From the NCBI RefSeq assembly GCF_019222765.1, contig NZ_CP078145.1, forward strand, positions 5,270,001-5,334,000: DNA of 64,000 nt, written 5' to 3'. Shown here piece by piece: positions 1 to 8,273 of this stretch. Position 1 is the stretch's first letter. Every line of letters starts with the position of its first letter. The notes under the pieces are model-generated. The model saw only the letters and a program-made list of their open reading frames with translations. It searched no databases and was not told the origin of the DNA. Source of the stretch: Nocardia iowensis (GTDB lineage: Bacteria > Actinomycetota > Actinomycetes > Mycobacteriales > Mycobacteriaceae). The position numbers were made by a program, and so were the translations under genes.

Positions 1-1152
1 GTCACCTGCCTGGCGAGATAGTTATCCAGATATACAGCGGCACATAGCTGACGAGTGGCCTCATGTGCGGTGACAGATGTCCAATCCCGTTGTACTCGCT
101 TCGCGCTCGACGCCGCAGAGCTGGCCGGGCTTCCGCAATTCCCGCAGAATACGTAATCAGTTGGGTTGCCGTGTCGGCACGTCGGGCAGGCCATCTGCGA
201 ACCCGGCTGCTCGGCAACTCTCGTTCCCGACACTGTCATCCCGTTTCGTTGCGCTGGATGTCCACGCAGTATAGGAGAGGAGGAGCCCAACCGCGGCCCA
301 TGGAAGGCTTTCCGCCGAAATGACAGCCGAACCGCGACGAACATTCGGTGTCGAAGTGGGCAAGCAGAAGGCCGGGCAAGCTTCCACAAGGGATCCGACT
401 CCTGGTGGGGTCCTACGCGCACTAGATGAGCGCTTCCTAACCCGGCAGCGAGTGTGCATTGGTGGTGTGGGCTTCTCGGGCGGCCATGCCCGTGGTTGGG
501 CTTCGCGCCGGACCAGGTCTCCGCCGCACCAGCGGTCGCGCTCGTGCGGCTGGTCGGCCAGCTCGGCGTCGACCCGTCCGAATTGCGGTTACGGTAGGCG
601 GGCCAAGACCCGCGCCGACCATCTCCGGCTTGGGCCGGATCGAGCCGGGGATGACCGTTCGCGTCGTGTCGGATGAGCATGTATTCCTCAGCACGACGCG
701 GACTCGGCTCATCCTTGCCACGGCTCGGATGGTTGTCCGACAATCGCGAGGTCCTATGCCGGGTCCGGCCCGGCGACCGAGCTCGCGCTGGCCGCCTTCG
801 GCCACAGGTAGCGCATCGAAGCCGGACTCGCGGCACCGGGTCAGCCTCATGGTCGTCGAGAAGGATTGCCGCACACAGGCCGTCGGACGAGTGACGGAGG
901 CTTCGATAGCAGCTGAGTCGCCGGTCTTTGTCCGGGCGAGTTCTGCGAGTGTGCGCTCGCGGCCGACTGTGGATTCGGCAAGCCCTGCGAGCGGATCGAA
1001 TCCCTGTCCAGCGAGGACCAGGCTCGTCGGGTGAGCTCGCGCTGCACCTCCGCGCGGGAAAGCCGGACCGACTGGGCGATAGCCACGACCTACGCAATGA
1101 GACGTACACCACTGCAATTGCGTGAATCGGCGAGCTGTAGGGTCACGAAACC
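1..1152. other. Degenerate region without an intact gene
   Basis: No reading frame here combines a ribosome binding site, family similarity and sensible length. The only recognisable content is a frameshifted Tn3-transposase remnant near 463-660. Long open frames on both strands have low-complexity Arg/Ala/Pro-rich translations typical of non-coding high-GC DNA. I read it as decayed mobile-element DNA next to the membrane-protein gene at 1153. Confidence 0.6.
463..660 (+). pseudogene. Tn3-family transposase relic (DUF4158 N-terminal part)
   Basis: Frame +1 from about 463 reads WLGFAPDQVSAAPAVALVRL and then VGQLGVDPSELR. After a frameshift near 585 the adjacent frame reads GYGRRAKTRADHLRL. 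This order is characteristic of the N-terminal DUF4158 region of Tn3-family transposases, which runs from a WLGF-type segment through LGVDP to a Gly-Tyr-Gly, Lys-Thr-Arg, Asp-His-Leu stretch. No start, catalytic domain or terminal inverted repeat is visible, so only a decayed internal fragment remains. The frame shift is seen directly; the family assignment rests on remembered motifs. Confidence 0.55.
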
Positions 1153-3504
1153 GTGACTGACAACGGTTCACGTGCCGAACGTAAGACAACGTCGTTATGG
1201 GCCGCCGTGACGGTTCTCGGGGTGCTCGCCGGATATGCAGGGGTGCTGCTCGCGAACACCAGACACTTCTACACCGACGACACCGAGGCCCAATACGTTC
1301 CACTGTGGCTGGACGTCGGGCGACATCTGCGCGACGGTGTGTTCCCCACTGTCATTCCCGAGGAGTGGATGGCAGGCAACTACCTCGTCGAGGGCCAAGG
1401 CAGCGTTTTCAACCCGCCACAACTGCTGGTCGCGTTCATCGCGCCGTCGGTCGACAATCTCGTCGTCTTGGCCACCGCCGTCAAGCTCTGCTATTCGATC
1501 ATTCTCGCGCTCGGGGTATTCCGGGTGTGCCTCGCGTACCGGGCACAAGCACCGTGGGCAGCGGTTGCCGGCGTCGCGTTCTGCTTTTCGGGGTGGCTGC
1601 TGTTCCTGGATCAGGCGACGTGGGTCCTCGGGCTCGCCGGCACTGCGTGGCTGGCGAACGCGTGGGCATCGGGCATCCGGTACGCGCGAGGACGGAGCGG
1701 GCCGATCCCGGTGTTCGTGTTCCTGTTCCTCGCGATCACCGTCGGATATGTGTGGCCCGGTGTCGAATCCGCGCTGATGATCGTCGCTGTGGCCGCGGGA
1801 GAATGGCTGTATCAGCGAAAGCCGTGGCCTGCGGTGCGGTTGCTGCTCGCGGCCGGTTGTGCCGGTGCGGCCGGCCTGCTGACGTATTTGCCCGGCTTGC
1901 TGTCATCGGAAGTGACCTGGCGGACCGCTGACAACAGGATCAGCAATGACGGTTTCATGACCGTGCCGTGGCAGGAGTCGTTGAATGCGAGCCTGCCGAC
2001 GACGCTGCCGTCGTTCAACTCCTGGTTCGGCCTGATCCAGCCGTTCCCGGTCGTCTATATCGCGTGGTTCCTCATTCCCGGGCTGGCGTTCATTGATTGG
2101 AAAGCGGCGGCGTCGACGTTCCGGGAAGTCAGCGCGGCGGCCTTCTTCGCCGGCATCGCACTGATGTGGACAGCGGGTCCCGCGGCATTCGGTCCGCTGC
2201 GGTGGCCGGTGCGGATCCTGCCGATGCTCGCATTGGCCTTGCTGGTTTCTGGCTGCGTGTTATTGAGCCGCCACGGCACCCTCGCGAGCTGGCGTGTGCG
2301 GCTCGGGGTGGCGACCGGACTTGTTGCGGTGATGTTGGTGCGGTCGGTGTCGTCGGCGCCGAGCCATCGCATCTGGACGCACCTCTGGGCAGCTGTAATC
2401 GTCGTGGTGCTCGGCGTCGTCGTCCTGCTGCTGTATGTGCAATGGGGCAGGGTCGCGGCATGTGCGGCGCTGCTCGTCACCATCGCCCCGATCGCGTATT
2501 ACCAAGTCAGCAGCTCGTTTCCGCACCCGATGTCGTGGAATCTGCCGGAGCGACGCTCCGACGCGCAAACACGTTTTCCGGAATTCGACGGCACCACACT
2601 GCAGTTGGGCAACAGTCAGATATTCCCGAGAGACGCCAAGGATGTCGACGGAGTTTACAGTTCGCTCGTCGTCGGGGCGTACGCCAAAGACCTCGGGCTC
2701 GACTACGTCAATGGATACACCCCGATCGGCCACGCCGCTTTCTCAGAACGGATTTGTATGCAGTGGGACGGCAGCACCTGCCCCGACGCATTCCGCAAGA
2801 TCTTCGAGACCGAACCGACCACCGGCGAGCCGATCGTCGACCTCATGAAGGTCGACCGGATCACCCTGATGCGCCTGGTGTATCCGGACGCTCGCCACGA
2901 TCCGCCACCACCGGGCTGGCACTGGGTCGACTACCCACCGAACGACAAGTGGATCTGGACACTCGAGCGCGACGCCGGACCGATGTCGAGGAACAACGGC
3001 CGGATCGCAGACACCGACGGCGTCGCCGCAGTGTCGGTATCCGAATCCGAGCACACCAGCACGGTACGGGTGTCATCCCAGCACGGCGGCCGGGTCACGT
3101 TCGCGCGTCTGGTGTGGCCGGGCTATCGGGCCACGCTCAACGGCCGCGACATCATTCACGAAGCGGTCGACGATATCTTCTTTTCGGTCGAGATACCGGC
3201 GGGCACCGAGAACGCCGAACTCCAGGTCACCTGGCGACCGCCGGGTATGCACCTTGGCATGGCGACGTTCGCACTCGGGTTGGCAGGCATCGGCTCACTG
3301 CACTGGCTGTACGCGCGCAAACGGCGACACCTCCGGTACGCCTCGCAATCAGACGGAGGACCGAACCCCGGCGACTCGACTCCCCACCTCGAACAATGGC
3401 CGGGATCCCTCGCCGAGCCTGACCGAAATACGCAAACACCACAGCTGGTCGGACACCTCGAACATCACCGGAACCTGGAGTCGATCAGCGTGGACGCCAG
3501 ATGA
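1153..3504 (+). CDS. Large multi-pass membrane protein, YfhO/GT-C-like
   Basis: A 783-residue integral membrane protein beginning at GTG. A short cytosolic N-terminus is followed by a first membrane helix (about residues 14-33) and an extracytoplasmic loop with a Tyr-Thr-Asp-Asp-Thr motif (about 38-43), which resembles the acidic first loop of GT-C polyprenyl-sugar glycosyltransferases and YfhO proteins. Roughly ten more hydrophobic segments run to about residue 450. A soluble domain (about 455-680), one more helix and a charged tail finish the protein. GT-C or YfhO proteins move sugars onto envelope polymers from lipid carriers; this role is inferred here from architecture only. The stop overlaps a small ORF at 3501 in an ATGA arrangement. 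Confidence 0.8.
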   Translation: MTDNGSRAERKTTSLWAAVTVLGVLAGYAGVLLANTRHFYTDDTEAQYVPLWLDVGRHLRDGVFPTVIPEEWMAGNYLVEGQGSVFNPPQLLVAFIAPSVDNLVVLATAVKLCYSIILALGVFRVCLAYRAQAPWAAVAGVAFCFSGWLLFLDQATWVLGLAGTAWLANAWASGIRYARGRSGPIPVFVFLFLAITVGYVWPGVESALMIVAVAAGEWLYQRKPWPAVRLLLAAGCAGAAGLLTYLPGLLSSEVTWRTADNRISNDGFMTVPWQESLNASLPTTLPSFNSWFGLIQPFPVVYIAWFLIPGLAFIDWKAAASTFREVSAAAFFAGIALMWTAGPAAFGPLRWPVRILPMLALALLVSGCVLLSRHGTLASWRVRLGVATGLVAVMLVRSVSSAPSHRIWTHLWAAVIVVVLGVVVLLLYVQWGRVAACAALLVTIAPIAYYQVSSSFPHPMSWNLPERRSDAQTRFPEFDGTTLQLGNSQIFPRDAKDVDGVYSSLVVGAYAKDLGLDYVNGYTPIGHAAFSERICMQWDGSTCPDAFRKIFETEPTTGEPIVDLMKVDRITLMRLVYPDARHDPPPPGWHWVDYPPNDKWIWTLERDAGPMSRNNGRIADTDGVAAVSVSESEHTSTVRVSSQHGGRVTFARLVWPGYRATLNGRDIIHEAVDDIFFSVEIPAGTENAELQVTWRPPGMHLGMATFALGLAGIGSLHWLYARKRRHLRYASQSDGGPNPGDSTPHLEQWPGSLAEPDRNTQTPQLVGHLEHHRNLESISVDAR

Positions 3505-3641
3505 GCAGCCGGACCAGAGCGTCCACCCCGCCGCAATCGTTCAGGAGCGGTGGCAGCGCCGATCTTCCCGCCGACCGCCACCTGCGTAGCTGGAATGCGC
3601 CCACCGCCCAACAACTCACCGCGAGGTTGGGTATGGGTTGA
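3501..3641 (+). CDS. Possible small coupled ORF (46 aa)
   Basis: The ATG overlaps the stop of the membrane-protein gene (ATGA), an arrangement typical of translational coupling. The 46-residue product is Arg/Ser-rich at the start and ends Gln-Leu-Thr-Ala-Arg-Leu-Gly-Met-Gly. It has no recognisable domain, signal or membrane helix. It could be real or just the 5' remnant of a gene lost to deletion. The only support is the overlap geometry. Confidence 0.25.
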   Translation: MSSRTRASTPPQSFRSGGSADLPADRHLRSWNAPTAQQLTARLGMG

Positions 3642-3722
3642 TCGCTCGCCGTCGGCGAGCGCCGACGAACCGATGGAGTCGGTTCGGTCGCGTCAATCCT
3701 GTTCTCAGCAAAGGAGTTTCCC

Positions 3723-3893
3723 GTGGCCTCCTCCCACGCATCTCTCGATGATCCCGGCAATCTCGTCGCCACACTTCCGGCGATGCTCGCCGAGGCCACG
3801 GTCGGCCATCATGGTGCGCGTTTTGGGCAGCCGTCCCGCCAGCAAGCCGTCCCATTCTTCGGGCATGCGCGCGACGCTTTCGTGTCCCCCTGA
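3723..3893 (+). CDS. Mini-ORF with DUF4192-like N-terminus, probably truncated
   Basis: An excellent Shine-Dalgarno sequence (AAGGAG) lies 6 nt before this GTG. The 56-residue product starts ASSHASLDDPGNLVATLPAM. The Asp-Asp-Pro-x-x-Leu-(I/V)-Ala-x-(L/V)-Pro pattern resembles the opening of actinobacterial DUF4192 proteins, which normally exceed 150 residues. The rest is not recognisable, so this is probably a gene with its body deleted. The ribosome binding site argues that translation was once real; the family link is tentative. Confidence 0.3.
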   Translation: MASSHASLDDPGNLVATLPAMLAEATVGHHGARFGQPSRQQAVPFFGHARDAFVSP

Positions 3894-3947
3894 CACACCG
3901 CCGGATATTCGGGGCTTACGCCGCCGGGTCGATGGCGTTGCACTGGT

Positions 3948-4469
3948 TCACTGCTCGGTATCAGGCTGATGCGCTGCCAGTTCGTTGCGGCGGGCGAGCA
4001 CTTTGGTCCCCGGCCCCGATGCCGCGCCCGGGCCCGACATGGCGGTCACACTTGTCGCGGTTACCGGTTTCGTGCACTCTGAGCAGCAGACCTGCGGCGT
4101 GAACTGGTGTCCGCACTCGTCGTGCACCAATCGCACCGGTGGGCCACCCGGCGGCGTGGCCCATTTGTCACCCCAGGCCATCAGCGCCATCAGCACGGGG
4201 ACGAGTTCACGCCCGGCCGCGGTGAGGTGATATTCGTGCCGCAGCGGTCGTTCCTGATACGCCCGGCGCTCCACGATGCCGTCGGCGATCAGCGCTTCGA
4301 ATCGTCGAGTGAGCAGGTTGCGGGAGATGCCGAGGTTCTCGGCGATGTCGTCGAACCGGTGCAGGCCGAGGTAGAGGTCGCGCACGATCAGCGGCGACCA
4401 CCACTCCCCGACCCGCTCCAGGGACTGCCCGATCGAGCAGTGCATCTCCGCGAAGCTGGTCCTGTGCAT
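3948..4469 (-). CDS. HxlR-family transcriptional regulator
   Basis: A 173-residue winged-helix regulator. The N-terminal HxlR domain (residues 8-100) shows the family pattern: Cys-Ser-Ile (11-13), Trp-Ser-Pro-Leu-Ile-Val-Arg-Asp-Leu, Arg-Phe-Asp-Asp-Ile, Ile-Ser-Arg-Asn-Leu-Leu-Thr-Arg-Arg-Phe (recognition helix), then Glu-Tyr-x-Leu-Thr-x-Ala-Gly in the wing. A tail with a Cys-x3-His and Cys-Cys-x2-Cys arrangement (about 118-132) could bind metal or sense redox. It is divergent from the tautomerase gene at 4552. A TACACT -10 box (4476-4481, read on the minus strand) sits 6 nt before the ATG, so the message is probably leaderless. HxlR proteins often respond to reactive electrophiles. Confidence 0.88.
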   Translation of the reverse strand: MHRTSFAEMHCSIGQSLERVGEWWSPLIVRDLYLGLHRFDDIAENLGISRNLLTRRFEALIADGIVERRAYQERPLRHEYHLTAAGRELVPVLMALMAWGDKWATPPGGPPVRLVHDECGHQFTPQVCCSECTKPVTATSVTAMSGPGAASGPGTKVLARRNELAAHQPDTEQ

Positions 4470-4490
4470 GCTCTCAGTGTAGAGGGTTGA

Positions 4491-4540
4491 TTCATTGAAC
4501 TTACTCGGGATACGGTGGCTGAGTCATAGAGTTCAATGAA
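4491..4540. promoter_or_regulatory. Paired inverted operator half-sites between HxlR and tautomerase genes
   Basis: TTCATTGAAC (4491-4500) and GTTCAATGAA (4531-4540) are exact reverse complements 30 bp apart. Each contains its own 9-bp dyad TTCAnTGAA. They fill the short divergent promoter, so HxlR autoregulation plus control of the tautomerase is the simplest reading. The repeats are seen in the sequence; the protein that binds them is inferred. Confidence 0.6.
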
Positions 4541-4551
4541 AGGACTAACTC

Positions 4552-4983
4552 ATGCCGTTCGTGGAATTGTTCGTTCCCAAGGGCTCACTCGACCAGGAAC
4601 ACCGGGAAAAGATCGGCAGCCAGCTGGTGTCGGAGGTGATGCTCGCCGAGGGCGCGCCCGACACCGAGGCGGCCCGGGCCATCTCGTGGCTGGTGGTGAA
4701 CGAGATCGACGCCTGGTTCGTGGGCGGCCGGCAGCTCTCCGCCGGAGATAGTCCGAAATACGTGGTGCGAGTGGGGGTTCCGGCGGGCTCTATGAACGAC
4801 GACAAGCGCCGCGACATCGTGCGCCGCGTCAATCGGGTTCTGGCGGACGCGGACGAGGACCCGGCGCGTTTCGCCGACGCCGCCACCGCATGGGTGCACA
4901 TCAACGAAATCCCGGAAGGCAATTGGGGAGCCCGCGGCGAGATCGTGCGGATCGAGGACATCGTCGCGTTGGTGTCCGGCTAG
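4552..4983 (+). CDS. Tautomerase-superfamily protein
   Basis: A 143-residue protein of the 4-oxalocrotonate tautomerase/MIF fold. Met is followed directly by Pro, the amino-terminal proline that acts as catalytic base after Met removal. Two beta-alpha-beta halves are visible: PFVELFVPKG through about residue 60, then a VVRVGVPAGSMNDDKRRDIV segment with a helix. This fits the longer tautomerases that carry two fused half-domains. An AAAGGA-like site precedes the ATG by about 6 nt. It is divergent from the HxlR gene with matched operator half-sites between them. The substrate is unknown. Confidence 0.82.
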   Translation: MPFVELFVPKGSLDQEHREKIGSQLVSEVMLAEGAPDTEAARAISWLVVNEIDAWFVGGRQLSAGDSPKYVVRVGVPAGSMNDDKRRDIVRRVNRVLADADEDPARFADAATAWVHINEIPEGNWGARGEIVRIEDIVALVSG

Positions 4984-4992
4984 GCAGTCGAA

Positions 4993-5021
4993 CGGGCGGG
5001 CACCTCGAGGGTGTCCGCCCG
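4993..5021 (+). terminator. Hairpin after tautomerase gene
   Basis: GGGCGGGCACC and GGTGTCCGCCC pair over 11 bp with one G-U, extended by an outer C-G, around a TCGAG loop, ten bases after the stop. There is no strong U tract, as usual in high-GC actinobacteria. Confidence 0.6.
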
Positions 5022-5455
5022 CTTCGGGCTCTGCTGCGGCGACGGTGACCGCCTGAACCCGCAGGCAGATGCGAACGTTCACGAATGCGGGTCACGCAAT
5101 GGACGTCCTGAGGTTCACGAATCAGCCTGCCGACCGCGGCGATGGCGCGAGCGTTTCGGTCATTCCGATGGTTGATGCGGTCATGGCGTATCGCACCGGC
5201 TCGCCCGTAGATTCGGCTCGTGAGCCGTTACCGGCGGTCGGGGGGCCGGTTCGAAGCTGAGAGTGGCGAAAAACGGGCTGGGATAAGGGAGCTGGTGATC
5301 TCCTCGTATTGCCGGGCACCGGGGCCGCGCGGGCAGGGGTTTTCGAGCCGAGGGAGATGTTTGCGTGCCATCGCTTCGGGCACAACGTGATCAGTGCGGG
5401 GCTAATTGCTACTGCACGTGTGACCGAGAAACGCACCTGAGCGAGGCGAACCGAA
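5022..5455. other. Intergenic region, no supported gene
   Basis: Only short open frames without ribosome binding sites or family similarity occur here. Two copies of TTCACGAAT (near 5078 and 5116) are the only repeat noticed. The promoter of the YihY gene must lie toward the right end, but I could not assign a -35/-10 pair with confidence. Confidence 0.5.
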
Positions 5456-6553
5456 ATGGCCACAGATCGCGACGGCCCAAACCGGTACGGGGGCAAGACC
5501 AACGAACCCGGGGCTGCCCATGATGACGGCAGGATGGGTGAGGGGGTGACCGCTACCGGGGCCCGGCCGGACCTGGATCCGAACGAGCCGAGCAGTCCGG
5601 CCGAATTATCGAAACCCTCGCTGCTGGCGGTGGTCAAACGCGCGGCCAAGCAGTTCCAGCGCGACAACTTGACCGATTTGGCCGCTGCGCTCACCTACTA
5701 CGCTGTGCTGTCGGTTGTTCCCGGGCTCATCGTGCTGGTTTCGTTGCTCGGTTTATTAGGGCAGAACACCGCTGATGAGCTGACGAATCAGGCGCAGCAG
5801 ATCGCGCCGGGTTCGAGTGCTGAGTTCGTGCACACGCTCATCAGCCAAGCTCAGTCCAACAAGAGCAGTGCAGGGCTCGGCGCAATATTGGGTCTGGCCA
5901 TCGCGCTGTGGTCGGCATCGGGATATGTGGCCGCGTTCATGCGGGCCTCCAACGTTATCTACGGCATCGGCGAAGGGCGCCCGATCTGGAAGACCACCCC
6001 GATCCGGCTCGGTGTCACCGTCCTCGCGGTGATCCTGCTGGTGATCAGCGCGGTCATCGTGGTGGCGAGCGGACCGGTCGCCCAGCAGATCGGCGAGTTC
6101 CTCGGTGTCGGGGGAACCGTGGTATTGGTCTGGAATGTCGTCAAGTGGCCGGTGCTGTTCGTCCTCGTGTCGGTGCTGCTCGCCATCCTGTTCTGGGCCA
6201 GCCCGAACGCCAAACAGGGTGGAATCAAATGGATCAGCCCCGGCGGCGTCATAGCGGTCCTCATCTGGCTGATCATCTCGGTGTTGTTCGCCGTCTACGT
6301 CGCCAACTTCTCCTCCTACGACAAGACCTACGGCTCGCTCGCCGGCGTCGTGATCTTCCTGGTGTGGTTGTGGCTGACCAACATCGCGCTCCTGCTGGGA
6401 GCCGAAATCAACGCCGAACTCGACCACGGAAAAGCCATCGCGCAGGGACTTCCCGAGCACGTGGAGCCCTTCGCCGCACCGCGCGACACCCGCAAGCTCG
6501 ACGACGCCGACAAGGACGCGGTCGAGAACGCACAATCCGCGCGGCGCGATTGA
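5456..6553 (+). CDS. YihY/BrkB-family inner-membrane protein
   Basis: A 365-residue member of the YihY/virulence factor BrkB family. A hydrophilic Pro/Asp-rich N-terminus (1-58) precedes the hallmark segment from about 65 to 90 (Asp-Leu-Ala-Ala-Ala-Leu-Thr-Tyr-Tyr). Six membrane helices follow, and the conserved Tyr-Gly-Ser-Leu-Ala-Gly-Val-Val stretch sits before the last one (about 300-307), then Leu-Leu-Leu-Gly-Ala-Glu-Ile-Asn. The Asp-rich C-tail is cytosolic. The once-proposed RNase BN role of this family has been withdrawn and no transport function is settled. The gene stands alone, convergent with the NmrA-like gene. Confidence 0.88.
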   Translation: MATDRDGPNRYGGKTNEPGAAHDDGRMGEGVTATGARPDLDPNEPSSPAELSKPSLLAVVKRAAKQFQRDNLTDLAAALTYYAVLSVVPGLIVLVSLLGLLGQNTADELTNQAQQIAPGSSAEFVHTLISQAQSNKSSAGLGAILGLAIALWSASGYVAAFMRASNVIYGIGEGRPIWKTTPIRLGVTVLAVILLVISAVIVVASGPVAQQIGEFLGVGGTVVLVWNVVKWPVLFVLVSVLLAILFWASPNAKQGGIKWISPGGVIAVLIWLIISVLFAVYVANFSSYDKTYGSLAGVVIFLVWLWLTNIALLLGAEINAELDHGKAIAQGLPEHVEPFAAPRDTRKLDDADKDAVENAQSARRD

Positions 6554-6663
6554 AAGGGCCACCTCGGGCCGTTGGTCTTCCTCCTTCCGACCTTCCCATG
6601 GCGAAGACGACAGCTATTTCGGAGAAACCGAATCAGTAATCACGCGCCTCGGGCTCTTGTAGG

Positions 6664-7368
6664 TCAGCCGCGAGTGGCGGGTCTCGACGAGGTGTTGCGA
6701 CGTAACTTGTTGCGGAGGCTAGGCGTTCCCTCGGTGGTGATCACATCCAGCGTTGTTCCGGCGTATTCCTCGGTGGTGATCGTACGCAGCAGGGCGTCGG
6801 CCAAGTCGGCGCGGGAGGTGTAGCGACCCGGGATACTCGTGGGCGACACAGTGTAGTCGGTGACGCGGGTGCTGTTGAACAGACCGGAGGCACGGATGAT
6901 CGTCCAGTCGAGGCCGCTGCCTCGGACGATGTCCTCCATGCGGCGTAGATCGTGATAGGCGGTGCGTCCCGCTCGCAGCAGAAGTGGGAGCAGCACCGTG
7001 CGGAACAGGAGCGTCTCGCCGGGGGCGGGTTCGCCCGTGACACATACCGAACTCACGCACGCGAGTCGTGAGATGCCGTGCGTCGTCATCGCTTTGGTGA
7101 TATTTCCGATCCCCTCGGAGAACAGCGTGATCGGTTTCGTGGTGTAGGTGGTTCCCAGTACCGATATGACCGCATCGCTTTCGGCGATCGCCCGCGTGGT
7201 CGAGTCGATGTCTCGGGCATCTGCGCGTGCGACGTCCAATCGCGGCGCGGTGAAGTCCAGCGCGTCGGGGCGACGTACCGCGGCAACAACGTTGTGCCCC
7301 TGAGCAATTGCCTGCTTGACGACCTGGGCTCCAGTTCGGCCGTTCGCGCCGAATACGACGAGCCTCAT
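6664..7368 (-). CDS. NmrA-like NAD(P)-binding protein (atypical SDR)
   Basis: A 234-residue Rossmann protein starting MRLVVFGANGRTGAQV, with the GxxGxxG nucleotide-binding loop at residues 7-13 and Arg-Arg-Pro after beta 2 (about 34-36), which suggests NADPH preference. It resembles the small NAD(P)H-binding/NmrA group of atypical short-chain dehydrogenases, without the YxxxK catalytic pair. The start is fixed by AGGAGG 5 nt upstream; an in-frame upstream extension has no ribosome binding site. It lies 88 bp downstream of the DJ-1/PfpI gene on the same strand, probably in one transcript. Substrate unknown. Confidence 0.85.
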   Translation of the reverse strand: MRLVVFGANGRTGAQVVKQAIAQGHNVVAAVRRPDALDFTAPRLDVARADARDIDSTTRAIAESDAVISVLGTTYTTKPITLFSEGIGNITKAMTTHGISRLACVSSVCVTGEPAPGETLLFRTVLLPLLLRAGRTAYHDLRRMEDIVRGSGLDWTIIRASGLFNSTRVTDYTVSPTSIPGRYTSRADLADALLRTITTEEYAGTTLDVITTEGTPSLRNKLRRNTSSRPATRG

Positions 7369-7389
7369 CGCACTCCTCCTGATATGTGT

Positions 7390-7443
7390 CCGCCGATCGG
7401 ATCGGCGGAGGTGATGCGTGCCGATCCGAACATCGCGGATCGG
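7390..7443. promoter_or_regulatory. Two adjacent GATCGG palindromes between DJ-1 and NmrA genes
   Basis: CCGCCGATCGGATCGGCGG (7390-7408) is a perfect dyad with 9-bp arms around one base. CCGATCCG (7421-7428) and CGGATCGG (7436-7443) form a second dyad with the same core. They fill the 88-bp gap between two co-directional genes. They could be an internal operator or an attenuating hairpin pair. The symmetry is direct; the function is inferred. Confidence 0.45.
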
Positions 7444-7456
7444 ATGCGGTGCCAGG

Positions 7457-8110
7457 TCATGCGCTAACCCGCTCACGCTGGGACCAGACCACGCCCCGGC
7501 GCTCATAGGCGAATAGTTGCTCGATGGTATGCGCGACCTGAGGTCCGATTTCGCGTTCGACCAGATAGAGCGCCACATCGAGGCCGGAGGTGACGCCGCC
7601 GCCGGTGATCAGATCGCCGTCGTCGACCACGCGGGCGGGTACGGCTATGGCGCCGAAGGCGGCGAGCATGACCATTGCGGCATGGTGCGTGGCGGCGGGG
7701 CGGCCTTGCAGTAGGCCAGCCTTGGCCAGGATCAGCGAGCCGCCGCAGACGGTGGCGACCAGCGTGTCGTCCCGGCCGAGTGCCTCCGTGAGTGGCGCCG
7801 CCAAACCTGGCGTGACACGACCGAGAACCTCGGTGACGTCGGAATTGGTTGCACCGCCCTCGGTTCCGTCGGGCAGGCCACCCGGCATTCCCGGCAGAAC
7901 AATGATGTCCGCGCGAACGGGGTCCAGTTGCCCGACCGCACGCAACGACAATTGCGCGATACCGCTTGGCACCTCCCGGGCGCCCTCGGCCGTGACGAAC
8001 TCCGGCGTGATCGCGCCGCCGGTGACCATGCTCGCGGCAATCAGCACCTCGTAAGGGGCGATGACATCCAGCGGGTCGAAACCATCGAACAGGACGAACT
8101 GTGCGTACAT
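7457..8110 (-). CDS. DJ-1/PfpI-family protein
   Basis: A 217-residue protein with the class I glutamine-amidotransferase-like fold. It opens YAQFVLFDGFDPLDVIAPYE, typical of the PfpI/isonitrile-hydratase-like branch. The nucleophile-elbow segment Ala-Thr-Val-Cys-Gly-Gly-Ser (about 118-124) supplies the conserved cysteine. The Thr-His-His segment after it is the usual place for the partner histidine. It is divergent from a GlxA-type regulator carrying the same fold, a common pairing in which the regulator controls the enzyme. AGGAG is visible upstream in the minus direction. Substrate not predictable. Confidence 0.85.
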   Translation of the reverse strand: MYAQFVLFDGFDPLDVIAPYEVLIAASMVTGGAITPEFVTAEGAREVPSGIAQLSLRAVGQLDPVRADIIVLPGMPGGLPDGTEGGATNSDVTEVLGRVTPGLAAPLTEALGRDDTLVATVCGGSLILAKAGLLQGRPAATHHAAMVMLAAFGAIAVPARVVDDGDLITGGGVTSGLDVALYLVEREIGPQVAHTIEQLFAYERRGVVWSQRERVSA

Positions 8111-8273
8111 GCGCTGCTCCTTCGTAGTGATCTAGCAGCCAACGCTAGGCCGGTGAAACCTCGTGTCCCAGACAGAAACTGGCCAATTTTGCATGGCTTC
8201 TCGCCAACGGCGCCGATCGGGACGTGCTGCGAATCGCATTTTGGGACAGGCGGTTCCGGCCTATCGTGGCGGA

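Noticed and set aside
437..1303. Long minus-strand open frame (288 codons)
   Set aside because: Arg/Pro/Ala-rich translation, overlaps the start of a real membrane-protein gene, no ribosome binding site or family pattern.
2097..3422. Plus-strand open frame of 441 codons in another frame of the GT-C-like gene
   Set aside because: Fully inside a better-supported gene; Arg-rich translation typical of a shifted frame in high-GC DNA.
5249..5262. GGTTCGAAGC resembling a tRNA T-loop
   Set aside because: No matching acceptor, D or anticodon stems around it.
5669..5695. TTGACC followed by GCCGCTGCGC, like the MerR-type promoter
   Set aside because: Inside the YihY coding sequence, spacer does not give a -10 at 19 bp, and the flanking dyad is missing.
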